Below are positions 44,513 to 52,959 of a stretch of 64,000 nt of DNA, one piece after another (within the stretch, counting starts at the first letter, position 1; each line of letters opens with the position of its first letter). The position numbers and the translations under genes are program-made. A model generated the notes under the pieces. It searched no databases, was not told the DNA's origin, and saw nothing but the letters and a program-made list of their open reading frames with translations. Source of the DNA: UBA2336 sp036787955 (lineage in GTDB: Bacteria; Bacteroidota; Bacteroidia; Cytophagales; Cyclobacteriaceae). The stretch is taken from NCBI GenBank assembly GCA_036787955.1, contig DAIQOI010000001.1:248001-312000 (forward strand), read 5' to 3'.

Positions 44513-45606
44513 GGGTATTCAATTTGAAGCAGCATGCTTTCCAGCGTGAGCCCCGGTCCGAAAGCAAAACTGAGTATGGATTTGCGGTGATCGGCCGGGC
44601 CGATTAATCGGCTCAGTTCATCAAGCACAAACAACACGGTGGGTGACGACATGTTGCCGTAGTTTTCCAGTACGCGGTAGGCAGCAGCATTTTGTTCGTG
44701 GCGCATACCCAGTTGTTCTTCAACGACTTCGAGTATGCGTTTGCCGCCCGGATGGATAGCAAAATAGGAGATATCATCAAGCTGTTTGTGCAGCGGCATC
44801 AGCAGTTCGCGGGTCAGGGTGCCAATGCCGCTGCGGATGAGCTCGGGCACGTAGCCGGAGAGTTTCATGATAAATCCGGTATTGCCGATGCTCCAGGCCA
44901 TGTGCTCTGTGCCGTTCATGGCCAACGAGCTGTTAAACCGCACCAGCTTATAGTTAAGTCCGGCTACCGGATAATTTTCAACCAGCACGGCAGCAGCGCC
45001 ATCGGCAAACAGGGCGTTGGCCAGCAGGTTATCTTCCGTGCCTTCGCGCTGAAAGTGCAGGCTGCACAATTCCGTGCATACAATCAGCACGCGGGCATCG
45101 GGTTGTGCAGCACAAAAAGCATAGGCGGCCTTCAGTGCAGTAAAGGCGGCATAACATCCCATAAAGTTGAGGCACAGCCGATTGACCGACGGCTTTAACG
45201 GCAGGGCTTCGACAAGATCAATATCCAGGCCCGGTGCATACATGCCGGTGCAGCTTACCACGATGAGGTGGGTTATCTGAACGGGATGCCGAAGAGGAGA
45301 TTTGTTGAAACACTGCCGGATAGCTGCAAGACTGAGATCAAGCGCGTGCTGGCGGTATAAGTCGAGCCGCTGTACAGTGGTGGGAAATGGTTCGAAGTTC
45401 TCAGGATAAAATGAAAAACCGCTAAGCTTTCCATAATCGCTCACTACCGAATGCCGCCACCGAATGCCACTGGCGCGGAAGATGGTTTTTAGCCTGCGTT
45501 TATCCGCTTCATCAAGTTGCATGGCACGGGTCATAAAGTCGGCCAGCGCCATCTGACTGAACCGGTGTGGAGGCACGGTTGTGCCGATGCTGGTAATGTA
45601 GGCCAT
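44509..45606 (-). CDS. Type III polyketide synthase (chalcone/stilbene synthase fold)
   Basis: A 365-residue type III PKS of the bacterial alkylpyrone/alkylresorcinol-like class. The catalytic triad is visible: Cys151 in LNFMGCYAAFTAL, His285 in FAIHPGGKRILE, and Asn318 in NYGNMSSPTVLFVL. A C-terminal FGPGLTLE motif matches the family GFGPG signature. Enzymes of this type extend fatty acyl starters with malonyl-CoA to make pyrones or resorcinols. The gene is divergent from the UbiA-type prenyltransferase across 43 bp that carry a perfectly centred palindrome, and coupled to the methyltransferase downstream. Confidence 0.93.
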   Translation of the reverse strand: MAYITSIGTTVPPHRFSQMALADFMTRAMQLDEADKRRLKTIFRASGIRWRHSVVSDYGKLSGFSFYPENFEPFPTTVQRLDLYRQHALDLSLAAIRQCFNKSPLRHPVQITHLIVVSCTGMYAPGLDIDLVEALPLKPSVNRLCLNFMGCYAAFTALKAAYAFCAAQPDARVLIVCTELCSLHFQREGTEDNLLANALFADGAAAVLVENYPVAGLNYKLVRFNSSLAMNGTEHMAWSIGNTGFIMKLSGYVPELIRSGIGTLTRELLMPLHKQLDDISYFAIHPGGKRILEVVEEQLGMRHEQNAAAYRVLENYGNMSSPTVLFVLDELSRLIGPADHRKSILSFAFGPGLTLESMLLQIEYP

Positions 45607-45619
45607 TTTATGTTATTGC

Positions 45620-45638
45620 GTAAAATACGCTATTTTAC
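45620..45638. promoter_or_regulatory. Centred palindrome in the T3PKS/UbiA divergent promoter region
   Basis: GTAAAATACGCTATTTTAC is a perfect 8-bp inverted repeat with a 3-bp centre (CGC). It sits almost exactly midway between the two start codons (13 bp and 11 bp from them). Each arm reads TATTTTAC outwards, close to the -7 element TAnnTTTG, so it may be a shared symmetrical promoter, an operator, or both. As -7 boxes they would give nearly leaderless mRNAs. Confidence 0.55.
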
Positions 45639-45649
45639 TTCATCGCTTT

Positions 45650-46534
45650 ATGAGGTCCACATTGCTTCACCTGCGTTTTCCCTTTTCGTGGTTTCTGCTG
45701 CCGGTATTTCTTTTCAGCCTCAGTTTTGCCCCGAATATTCATCCGCATCGCCTGCTGTGGGTGTTTGTCATTCTTCACCTGCTTGTGTATCCGGCCAGCA
45801 ATGGCTACAACAGCTACTTCGACCGCGATGAGCAGAGCATCGGCTTGCTGAAAAACCCGCCCCGCGTCAACCTAAGCCTGTATTTTGTTTCTCTGCTGCT
45901 GGATGCACTTGCGCTGATACTGGCCTTTATTCATCTAAACACCACTTTCATGCTGATGGTTTTATTGTACGGACTGGCATCGAAAGCCTATAGCCATCCG
46001 CAAATCCGGCTGAAAAAATATCCGGTTACGGGATGGATTATCACCGGGTTCTTTCAGGGTTTTTTTGTGTTCCTTGCGTGTTACGTAGGGTTGAATGATT
46101 TTTCCATTGAACAGGTGCTGCGGCCTCAGGTTCTGACTCCCGCCCTGCTGTGCAGCCTGATGCTGTGGGGCAATTATCCGCTCACGCAGGTGTATCAGCA
46201 TGACGAAGATGCAAAGCGCGGAGATAGGACACTGAGCCTCCGGCTGGGCATAAGAAATACTTTTTCCTTCAGTGCATGGATGTTTATGCTGGCTGCTGCC
46301 GGATTTATCAATTTATTCTGGTTTGTTTTTGACCGAAACTACATCGGTGAATTTTTGCTGGCCATGGCACCGGTGGCCTTGTTCTTTTCTTTTTGGTTTT
46401 ATCGGGTGAAACAGCATGAAAGGTATGCCCGGTATGATTACGCCATGTGGATGAACATTATTTCAGCCACCAGCCTGAATGTGTTTTTTGTTTATTTGTT
46501 TCTGGACTCAACCCATGTGCTGGATGCGCTGTAA
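45650..46534 (+). CDS. UbiA family prenyltransferase
   Basis: A 294-residue membrane prenyltransferase with about eight hydrophobic helices. Both Asp-rich motifs are present: NGYNSYFDRDEQSIG (residues 51-65) and YQHDEDAKRGDRTLSLRLG (about 184-202). They bind the prenyl diphosphate through Mg2+. UbiA proteins attach isoprenoid chains to aromatic rings. Divergent from the T3PKS and convergent with an FAD-dependent reductase, so it may prenylate a ring made by the PKS, or make a lipid quinone-like product. This is inferred from context. Confidence 0.9.
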   Translation: MRSTLLHLRFPFSWFLLPVFLFSLSFAPNIHPHRLLWVFVILHLLVYPASNGYNSYFDRDEQSIGLLKNPPRVNLSLYFVSLLLDALALILAFIHLNTTFMLMVLLYGLASKAYSHPQIRLKKYPVTGWIITGFFQGFFVFLACYVGLNDFSIEQVLRPQVLTPALLCSLMLWGNYPLTQVYQHDEDAKRGDRTLSLRLGIRNTFSFSAWMFMLAAAGFINLFWFVFDRNYIGEFLLAMAPVALFFSFWFYRVKQHERYARYDYAMWMNIISATSLNVFFVYLFLDSTHVLDAL

Positions 46535-46545
46535 AGCACACGTTC

Positions 46546-47661
46546 TTAAAAAGGCTTGCCGTGCGATAGGCTGATCAACCTGTTGGCCACAGCAGGCAGG
46601 GTCAGCGCCAGGTTAACGGCAAGCTGCGAAGAAAAAGGTGTGCCAAATAAATAATGCTGCATCAGTCGGCCTGCTTTCAGTCGCAATGAAAAGTGTTTTT
46701 TCCATTGCCTGGCATATTCAGTTTCCAGCCATGCACGGCTTTTCTTTTCATTTATATACACTGCGATAAGTTCACTGACAAGCTTGCCGGCATGAATGGC
46801 CATAGCCATACCGTTGCCGCACAGGGGGGCAATGAGTCCGGCCGTATCACCAGCCATGAGAATGTGGCGGTAAACCGGTTCGCGCACATCAAAAGATATT
46901 TCATTGATGGTTTCCGGCTTATCGGATAAAAAATCGGAATAGGTAAAAATATCGTTGAGCAGCGGATTACGATGCAGCACGCTCTTTTCAAGTAATTCGA
47001 TACTTCCCGCTTTTCGCAACACATCGCGGTGTACCAGGTAGCAGAGGTTAGTGGTATTGTTTTCGACACGGCTGATGCCGCAGTAACCCCCTTTGAAGTT
47101 ATGCAGCGCAATCAGGTCATCGGGAAAATCGGTGCGGATGTGGTATTTTATGCCTACGTAGGGCGATCGCTTCCGGATGAACTTGCGGTTAAGTGTTATA
47201 TCGAGTTTTGAACGCTTTCCGTAGGCCCCGATAACCAGGTGTGCGGAAAACTTTCCTGCCGAGGTATCCATCAGGAACTCATCACCCTGAAATTCCACGT
47301 TGGTAACCTCGCAGTTTTCCAGCAGGATGGTGCCCGCTTCGCGCGCTTTTTCTGCCAGGAAATGGTCGAATGTGTAGCGGCTGATGCCAAATCCGCCCAG
47401 GTCGAGGTTTAAAAATACATATTGACCGTTTACCGCGCTGAGCTGAAAGCGATGAATGGAGGGAAGGTGAAGATGTGCAGGAAAAATTTGCAGCGATTGC
47501 AGAAAAGGAACGGTTTCGTTGCTTACATATTCACCACACACGCGGTGAAACGGGTATTTTCGTTTTTCAAATACAGTGCAGGCTATGTTTTTGCGCGACA
47601 GGCATACGGCCGCAGTAAGCCCTGCCAAACCGCCGCCTATAATAGCTACGTTTTTACGCAT
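46546..47661 (-). CDS. NAD(P)/FAD-dependent oxidoreductase, geranylgeranyl-reductase-like
   Basis: A 371-residue flavoprotein with the N-terminal FAD motif VAIIGGGLAGLTAAV, then ARG-like HRVCGEYVSNE, and the second FAD-contact motif HILMAGDTAGLIAPLCGNGMAMAIHAG. The family includes geranylgeranyl reductases and phenol-type hydroxylases. Its stop lies 11 bp from that of the UbiA gene (convergent). It could reduce a prenyl chain or hydroxylate an aromatic ring in a PKS-UbiA pathway. The cluster context supports this, not the sequence alone. Confidence 0.87.
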   Translation of the reverse strand: MRKNVAIIGGGLAGLTAAVCLSRKNIACTVFEKRKYPFHRVCGEYVSNETVPFLQSLQIFPAHLHLPSIHRFQLSAVNGQYVFLNLDLGGFGISRYTFDHFLAEKAREAGTILLENCEVTNVEFQGDEFLMDTSAGKFSAHLVIGAYGKRSKLDITLNRKFIRKRSPYVGIKYHIRTDFPDDLIALHNFKGGYCGISRVENNTTNLCYLVHRDVLRKAGSIELLEKSVLHRNPLLNDIFTYSDFLSDKPETINEISFDVREPVYRHILMAGDTAGLIAPLCGNGMAMAIHAGKLVSELIAVYINEKKSRAWLETEYARQWKKHFSLRLKAGRLMQHYLFGTPFSSQLAVNLALTLPAVANRLISLSHGKPF

Positions 47662-47736
47662 GAAATGATGATTGTTTCAATATACAGAAAAACACATGTC
47701 TTATCGGTAACCTTTTTTTGAATTAACCTGTTTAAA

Positions 47737-48225
47737 ATGATAACAGTTGGCTTTATGGAAACCGATGTAAAATCTGTTCAGAACCGTCCGTTGCACATCT
47801 TGCTGGTGGGTAATAACCCGATTGAGCTAAGCCAGATGCGGGAATTACTGCAGCAGATTCCGGGATACCGGGTTATTTTGGAGATAGCTTTTGACCTTAA
47901 AAGTATATGGCAACGGATATTGCGGTTCACGCCCCATTTTATCCTGATTGACGATAACATTGGTAAGCTCGAGCTCTCAGAGGCCATTCAAGCACTGGCT
48001 GCTCATCGTAAAACCCGCGATGTGCCGGTTGCGGTGCTGAAAAATTCCAACTATTCCGAATCTGTTCCCACATCGGCAGCGCTGGATTATCTGTTGAAGC
48101 AAAATCTTTCGGTCACCTCGCTGTATGCTGCCGTGAAAAATGCATTGAAACCCAGGCGTGCCCGTGAGTATTTGATGCGGGCTTACAAAAAGCGCAGAAG
48201 GCAGTTGTTGAAATTCGTACGCTGA
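47737..48225 (+). CDS. Degenerate response-regulator receiver protein
   Basis: A 162-residue protein with a receiver-like fold (about residues 18-135): first strand PLHILLVGNNPIE, third strand HFILIDDNIGK, and a Lys in LDYLLKQN near the last strand. The usual acidic pair after strand 1 is replaced by GNNP, so Mg2+ binding and phosphorylation are probably lost, although Asp residues near the active-site position (IDDN) remain. No output domain follows, and the C-terminus is strongly basic (KKRRRQLLKFVR). ATG 47755 is an alternative start. It may act by protein or nucleic acid contact. Role unknown. Confidence 0.65.
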   Translation: MITVGFMETDVKSVQNRPLHILLVGNNPIELSQMRELLQQIPGYRVILEIAFDLKSIWQRILRFTPHFILIDDNIGKLELSEAIQALAAHRKTRDVPVAVLKNSNYSESVPTSAALDYLLKQNLSVTSLYAAVKNALKPRRAREYLMRAYKKRRRQLLKFVR

Positions 48226-48271
48226 AATTTTCAGGGTTACAGTCAATGTGTAATTTGCCTTTATTGGAAAA

Positions 48272-49432
48272 ATGAAGGGCATTACACGTACGGTATGGGT
48301 GCTGTCGCTTATTAGCCTGTTTACCGACATGGCCAGTGAAATGCTCTATCCGGTTATGCCGGTTTATCTGAGGGCCATCGGATTCTCGGCCCTGCTGATA
48401 GGCGTTCTCGAAGGCCTGGCTGAGGCTACTGCAGGATTAAGCAAGGCTTATTTTGGCAAACTTTCGGATGAACGCGGAAAGCGGGCGCCTTTTGTACAGC
48501 TGGGCTATGCCCTGAGTGCAGTGGCCAAGCCTTTACTGGCCGTTTCGATGCAGCCCATTTGGGTATTTTTTGTGCGCACGGCCGACAGACTGGGCAAGGG
48601 CATACGTACGGGTGCACGCGATGCCATGCTGTCGGATGAAGCCCGGACTGCGAACAAAGGACAGATTTTCGGCTTTCACCGGGCCATGGATACGTTGGGT
48701 GCGGTACTTGGCCCGTTGCTGGCACTTGTGTGGTTGCAGTACAATCCGGGCAACTATCAAGTCCTTTTCATCCTTGCATTCATGCCCGGCATAATGGCCA
48801 TAGCACTGTCTTTGCTGCTAAGAGATAAAGATTTGGACAGGCAACCGCCGGGCAAGGCGGTTTCCTTTCTGGCAGCATTTCGTTACTGGAAGGAAAGTTC
48901 GCGGCAGTATAAAACCGTGCTTCGCGGATTGTTGCTTTTTGCGCTTTTTAACAGTTCGGATGTTTTTCTGCTGCTGCAGGTTAAGGAGTCGGGAGCAGAC
49001 GATCAGGCGGTTATTTTGGTTTACATTTTTTATAACCTGGTGTATGCGGTTTCGGCTTTTCCGCTGGGTATGCTGGCAGATAAAATCGGGCTGAAGAAAG
49101 TTTTTATTGTAGGCATGGTTTTGTTTGCTGCAGTGTATCTGGGCATGGCGCTCTCAAGCCGACCAGACTTTATCTACTTTTTGTTTTTTATATATGGGTT
49201 GTATGCTGCCGCCACCGAGGGAATAGCACGGGCGTGGGTAACCAATATTTCAGATAAAAAAAACACAGCAACCGCTATTGGTACCTACACCGCATTTCAG
49301 AGTATCTGTACCTTGCTGGCCAGCAGCCTGGCCGGCTGGATGTGGTATGAATTCGGGGCACCGGTTACGTTTTTAAGTTCGGCCCTCGTTGCGCTGGTTG
49401 TGGGCATGTATTTTATGATTGTAAAGGCCTAA
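48272..49432 (+). CDS. MFS transporter
   Basis: A 386-residue major facilitator with about 12 hydrophobic helices. The start LISLFTDMASEMLYPVMPVYLRAIG and the loop GKLSDERGKRAPFVQLGYALSAVAKPLLA (the RGKR type of the D-R-x-G-R-R-like MFS loop 2-3 motif) place it in the MFS_1 superfamily. The second half contains GMLADKIGLKKVF, the matching loop of the C-terminal half. Substrate unknown; the family includes drug and small-molecule exporters. Convergent with the PDZ/aspartyl protease gene (4-bp overlap). Confidence 0.9.
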   Translation: MKGITRTVWVLSLISLFTDMASEMLYPVMPVYLRAIGFSALLIGVLEGLAEATAGLSKAYFGKLSDERGKRAPFVQLGYALSAVAKPLLAVSMQPIWVFFVRTADRLGKGIRTGARDAMLSDEARTANKGQIFGFHRAMDTLGAVLGPLLALVWLQYNPGNYQVLFILAFMPGIMAIALSLLLRDKDLDRQPPGKAVSFLAAFRYWKESSRQYKTVLRGLLLFALFNSSDVFLLLQVKESGADDQAVILVYIFYNLVYAVSAFPLGMLADKIGLKKVFIVGMVLFAAVYLGMALSSRPDFIYFLFFIYGLYAAATEGIARAWVTNISDKKNTATAIGTYTAFQSICTLLASSLAGWMWYEFGAPVTFLSSALVALVVGMYFMIVKA

Positions 49433-50667
49433 ATCTGGCGGCTGAGAATCAGCTCCACCGATTTGTTTTCCCCACCCCTGCTGATGATCAGTTTTAATTT
49501 TCGGCCGGGCCGGGAATTGAACAAGGCATTGATGTGCTCCAGCTTCATGGAAGAAGTGGGCAGGTTGTTGATGGAGAGTATCAAATCGCCAGGCAGAATA
49601 CCTGCTTCATGGCCTGCACTGCCCTCGCGCACTTCGGAAACTTCAAACATGTTGAGCGAAGCGCCTTTTGCACGGACGTTCAGGCCGCTCATGTTAAAAT
49701 AAAATTCCCGTCGGATCTGGCTGGTTGGCTTCAGGTAGATTTTTTCCTGCGGGAAGTTGATGACTACGGTGAAGCGGCTGAGAAGTTCACCTCCAATCGT
49801 ACCGTTGCGATCAACGCGGGAGGTGATAAGCGAGTCAGGGAAGTAGCTGTCCGGGTCCGGGAAGTTTACCAGTACACCGCGGATAACCCGGTTTCCCAGC
49901 TCGATCGACTGGATGCGGCCGATTTTGCCTGTAATGGCTCCGCCCAGGCCGCGCCCTACCACACCGGAAACGGTTTTTGCCGGAAGGCGTATGCGCGGAT
50001 CGGAGTCGGTTTCCAGCATCAGGCTGTGGCTGGCACCGGTATCTACCAATAATTTGGCATTCAGCGTATGGCCACTGTCGATGCTGATAGGTGCCAGCAG
50101 GTATGGTTTAGTGTCCTGAATGCGGATGGGAATGACCGAAAATTTTTTGGATGGTTTAAATTTGTCGGGAGTCATCAGCGTCATAATCTTTTTCTGATAA
50201 TCGATCTGTACCACAAACCGGCTGAATAGCTCGTAACCAAGTATACCGTGCACGTCTGTGCCGAGGTAATTGCGCAATTCCAGATAGTCTTCTTCCAGAA
50301 CTAACAGGGCGTGCCCCCTGCCTATTACACCGGGTAATCGCAATGAGACGTTGCTGGTAACGTAGGCATCAATGATTTTTTCACCTCCCGGTCCGGCTAT
50401 CGAATATTTGCGCGTGTAAGGCAGTTGCAGGATATCGGAAAAGGCCTTTTGTGTAAGAATGGCGGTACGTACACCGGTATCTACAATAAATTTCAGGGGC
50501 AGTGTTTCATTTAAAATTACCGGCACCACTACCAGGTTGTTCACTACATCGATGGGGATGTCCACCCGCTTACGCCCTTCGGCCAGGGAAAAACCCAGGT
50601 TTATTTGCTGGGCAAAGCCTGGCAGGCAGATGAGCAGATAACAGTAGATCAGACGGACTTTAAGCAC
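49429..50667 (-). CDS. Retropepsin-like aspartyl protease with PDZ domain
   Basis: A 412-residue exported protein (signal peptide about 1-20, ending PGFAQQ). Two retropepsin-type domains have the catalytic DTG motifs FIVDTGVRTAILT and LLVDTGASHSLML, and a C-terminal PDZ domain (about 330-410) has GHEAGILPGDLILSINNLP. The two DTG copies suggest an internal duplication. Such double-DTG-plus-PDZ proteins are common in Bacteroidota and are presumed periplasmic proteases. Target unknown. It lies 174 bp upstream of the next gene on the minus strand. Confidence 0.87.
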   Translation of the reverse strand: MLKVRLIYCYLLICLPGFAQQINLGFSLAEGRKRVDIPIDVVNNLVVVPVILNETLPLKFIVDTGVRTAILTQKAFSDILQLPYTRKYSIAGPGGEKIIDAYVTSNVSLRLPGVIGRGHALLVLEEDYLELRNYLGTDVHGILGYELFSRFVVQIDYQKKIMTLMTPDKFKPSKKFSVIPIRIQDTKPYLLAPISIDSGHTLNAKLLVDTGASHSLMLETDSDPRIRLPAKTVSGVVGRGLGGAITGKIGRIQSIELGNRVIRGVLVNFPDPDSYFPDSLITSRVDRNGTIGGELLSRFTVVINFPQEKIYLKPTSQIRREFYFNMSGLNVRAKGASLNMFEVSEVREGSAGHEAGILPGDLILSINNLPTSSMKLEHINALFNSRPGRKLKLIISRGGENKSVELILSRQI

Positions 50668-50714
50668 CTTATCGATTTTGAATCATCAACAAGGTACGAA
50701 ACAGAAGGGTTTCC

Positions 50715-51254
50715 TTACCGGGTGGAGGAAAGCTGATCCAATGCAGCTTCTGGCGTATTGCTGATAAAAATCAACTCGCGGTAAACGGACTTCAGAAACC
50801 CCTGATCAACCATATGGTCCATTTGCCTGATAAGGTGATTATAGAAGCCCAGCGTATTCAGTATTGCCACCGGCTGGCGAATCAGCCCAAGTTGTTTCCA
50901 GGTGAGGATTTCGGCTGTTTCTTCCAGCGTACCCCATCCGCCGGGCAGCATGAGAAAAGCATCGGCCAGGTCGGCCATTTTCTTTTTGCGCTCGTGCATG
51001 GTTTGCACCACTATAAGTTCTGTAAGCGCTGTATGACCCACCTCTTTTTCAAGTAAAAATTCCGGAATTATTCCGATTACACGACCACCATGGTGCAGGG
51101 CAGCATCGGCCAGAATACCCATCAGTCCAATATTGCCGCCCCCGTAAACAAGCGTATGTCCGCGAAGGGCCAGCAGCCGGCCTGTTTGGCGGGCTGCTTC
51201 GGCAAATAGGGGATTGTGGCCCGCTGCTGAGCCACAAAAGATACAAACATTCAT
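50715..51254 (-). CDS. LOG family protein (TIGR00730-type lysine decarboxylase-like)
   Basis: A 179-residue Rossmann-type protein of the LOG family. The signature is PGGWGTLEETAEILTWKQL, with GGGNIGLMGILADAA near the N-terminus and FCGSAAGHNPLFAE at the start. LOG proteins are phosphoribohydrolases that release cytokinin-type bases from nucleotides; several bacterial members also act on AMP. They were once mislabelled lysine decarboxylases. It follows a 39-codon membrane-protein gene on the minus strand. Confidence 0.92.
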   Translation of the reverse strand: MNVCIFCGSAAGHNPLFAEAARQTGRLLALRGHTLVYGGGNIGLMGILADAALHHGGRVIGIIPEFLLEKEVGHTALTELIVVQTMHERKKKMADLADAFLMLPGGWGTLEETAEILTWKQLGLIRQPVAILNTLGFYNHLIRQMDHMVDQGFLKSVYRELIFISNTPEAALDQLSSTR

Positions 51255-51271
51255 GGCCGGAGGCCGGAACG

Positions 51272-51391
51272 TTAAAACTTGTTGTCGTGTTTGTCTTTAC
51301 TAACCATCTTGTTCGGAAATACCCAGGGCGAAATGATGGCCAGTATGAACAGGGCGATTACCACGTAAAAGGGAGTCCACGAAGCATCCAT
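51272..51391 (-). CDS. Small single-pass membrane protein, 39 aa (not a standard gene call)
   Basis: On the minus strand an ATG at 51391 opens a 39-codon frame: MDASWTPFYVVIALFILAII and a TM helix (about 7-26), followed by PWVFPNKMVSKDKHDNKF and TAA. A single hydrophobic helix with a basic C-terminal end and a stop after a Lys-rich tail is typical of genuine small membrane proteins. It ends 18 bp before the LOG gene, in an otherwise empty gap of 203 bp. I do not recognise a named family. Confidence 0.6.
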   Translation of the reverse strand: MDASWTPFYVVIALFILAIISPWVFPNKMVSKDKHDNKF

Positions 51392-51457
51392 AGGTATAAT
51401 ATTAGGGCATAAAAATAAGGGTAAAGCGGTAATTTGCCGAACTAGTCATGTAATCTT

Positions 51458-52027
51458 ATGGTTAAAACCGGCATGAAACGATTTCTGATTTTCTCAGCCG
51501 TTTCGGTTGTACTACTCGTGTTGCTTGTGCTGGGGGTGCAGTACATCCGTTACCGGCACACCAAATCCTTCAGCCCGGAAGATAAAGTGGTGTTTACTGA
51601 CGGTGATTTCCGGATGGCTGTGCATTACAATCGCCCCTACAAAAAGGGAAGAGAAATTTTTGGAAACCTGGTACCCTATGGGAAAGTATGGCGTACGGGC
51701 GCCAATGAGGCCACGGTTTTTGAAACGAATAAAACGCTGACCATCAAGGGCAGGCAGCTCAAACCCGGCAAATACAGCCTGTGGACCATCCCGGATACGT
51801 TGCAGTGGACTGTTATTTTTAATTCTGAGTATGGACAGTGGGGGGTGAACAGCAACATGGAAGCCAACCGCAAACCTGAACTCGATGTGCTGGTGGTAAC
51901 TGTGCCGGCCGTGCAGCAAGACAAAGTGTTTGAACAATTTACCATTGAACTGGTAAAAATGGGCGATGAGGCCGAAATGATTCTGTTATGGGACAAAACG
52001 GTGGTTACCGTTCCGATAGAATATTAA
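51458..52027 (+). CDS. DUF2911 domain-containing protein
   Basis: A 189-residue protein with one N-terminal membrane segment (about 8-25), so it is membrane-anchored or has a signal peptide, followed by a DUF2911 domain: MAVHYNRPYKKGREIFG, VPYGKVWRTGANEATVFETNK, LKPGKYSLWTIPD and IFNSEYGQWG. The domain is a beta-sandwich of unknown function, frequent in Bacteroidota. ATG 51473 is an alternative start. A fructosamine kinase gene follows 4 bp after its stop. Confidence 0.85.
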   Translation: MVKTGMKRFLIFSAVSVVLLVLLVLGVQYIRYRHTKSFSPEDKVVFTDGDFRMAVHYNRPYKKGREIFGNLVPYGKVWRTGANEATVFETNKTLTIKGRQLKPGKYSLWTIPDTLQWTVIFNSEYGQWGVNSNMEANRKPELDVLVVTVPAVQQDKVFEQFTIELVKMGDEAEMILLWDKTVVTVPIEY

Positions 52028-52031
52028 CTTC

Positions 52032-52904
52032 ATGCAACTGCCCGCTGCGATTCGAACGGCCCTCGAACAACAACTGCATACCTCTGTAATAGACTTTATC
52101 CCTGCCTCAGGCGGGTGCATCAACCATGGCGGTGCGATAAAAACGCAAAGCGGGGATGCTTACTTCATTAAATGGAATGATGCCCGGAAGTTTCCCGGTA
52201 TGTTTGTTGCCGAACGGCACGGACTTGAACGGCTTGCATCTACCAATACCGTTCGGGTACCTCAGCCCGTTCATACCTTTGAACATGGCCCCTGGCAGGT
52301 AATTGTCATGGAATATTTAAGCAAAGCATTTCCCTCGCCACGATACTGGGAGTTGCTGGGCGAGCAACTGGCGGACCTGCACCGTCATACATCTTCATCG
52401 TTCGGGTTGGATTCTGATAATTACATTGGTTCGCTGCAGCAAATCAATACATGGCAAAACAGCTGGCCAGAATTTTTTATCCTTAACCGGCTGGAAGTTC
52501 AGCTGAGGCTGGCCCGGCAGCGGGGCAAGGCAGATGGGCACTTGTGTAAACGCTTCGAAAAGCTCTACAAATTGTTCGGTGAAATATTTCCCACTGAGCA
52601 ACCAGCCCTGTTGCATGGCGATTTGTGGAGCGGCAACCTGATAAACGATATAAAAGGCGATCCGTGTTTAATAGACCCGGCTGTGTACTATGGCCATCGC
52701 GAAGCTGAAGTGGCATTCACGCAATTATTTGGAGGGTTTGATAATCGCTTTTATGAGGCGTACCATGCATGCTTCCCCATTCAGCCGGGTTTTGATGAGC
52801 GCTCGGATATTTATAACCTGTATCCGCTATTGGTACATGTTAACCTTTTTGGAGGCAGCTACCTTACAGCTGTTAAACAGATTCTAGACCGGTTCGGATG
52901 CTGA
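52032..52904 (+). CDS. Fructosamine kinase family protein
   Basis: A 290-residue member of the fructosamine-3-kinase/phosphotransferase fold. The N-terminal lobe contains a nucleotide-binding region GGCINHGGAIKTQSGDAYFIKW. The catalytic motif is LLHGDLWSGNLI with the Asp, and the metal-binding segment is CLIDPAVYYGHREAEVAF. The family phosphorylates ketoamine (Amadori) adducts, aiding protein deglycation or use of such sugars. The preceding gene ends 4 bp before it, so the two are likely co-transcribed. Confidence 0.9.
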   Translation: MQLPAAIRTALEQQLHTSVIDFIPASGGCINHGGAIKTQSGDAYFIKWNDARKFPGMFVAERHGLERLASTNTVRVPQPVHTFEHGPWQVIVMEYLSKAFPSPRYWELLGEQLADLHRHTSSSFGLDSDNYIGSLQQINTWQNSWPEFFILNRLEVQLRLARQRGKADGHLCKRFEKLYKLFGEIFPTEQPALLHGDLWSGNLINDIKGDPCLIDPAVYYGHREAEVAFTQLFGGFDNRFYEAYHACFPIQPGFDERSDIYNLYPLLVHVNLFGGSYLTAVKQILDRFGC

Positions 52905-52959
52905 CTGTTGGTTTTTCAGAATCATTTCAGAAAATTGAAACGCACTTAAAATAACGACC

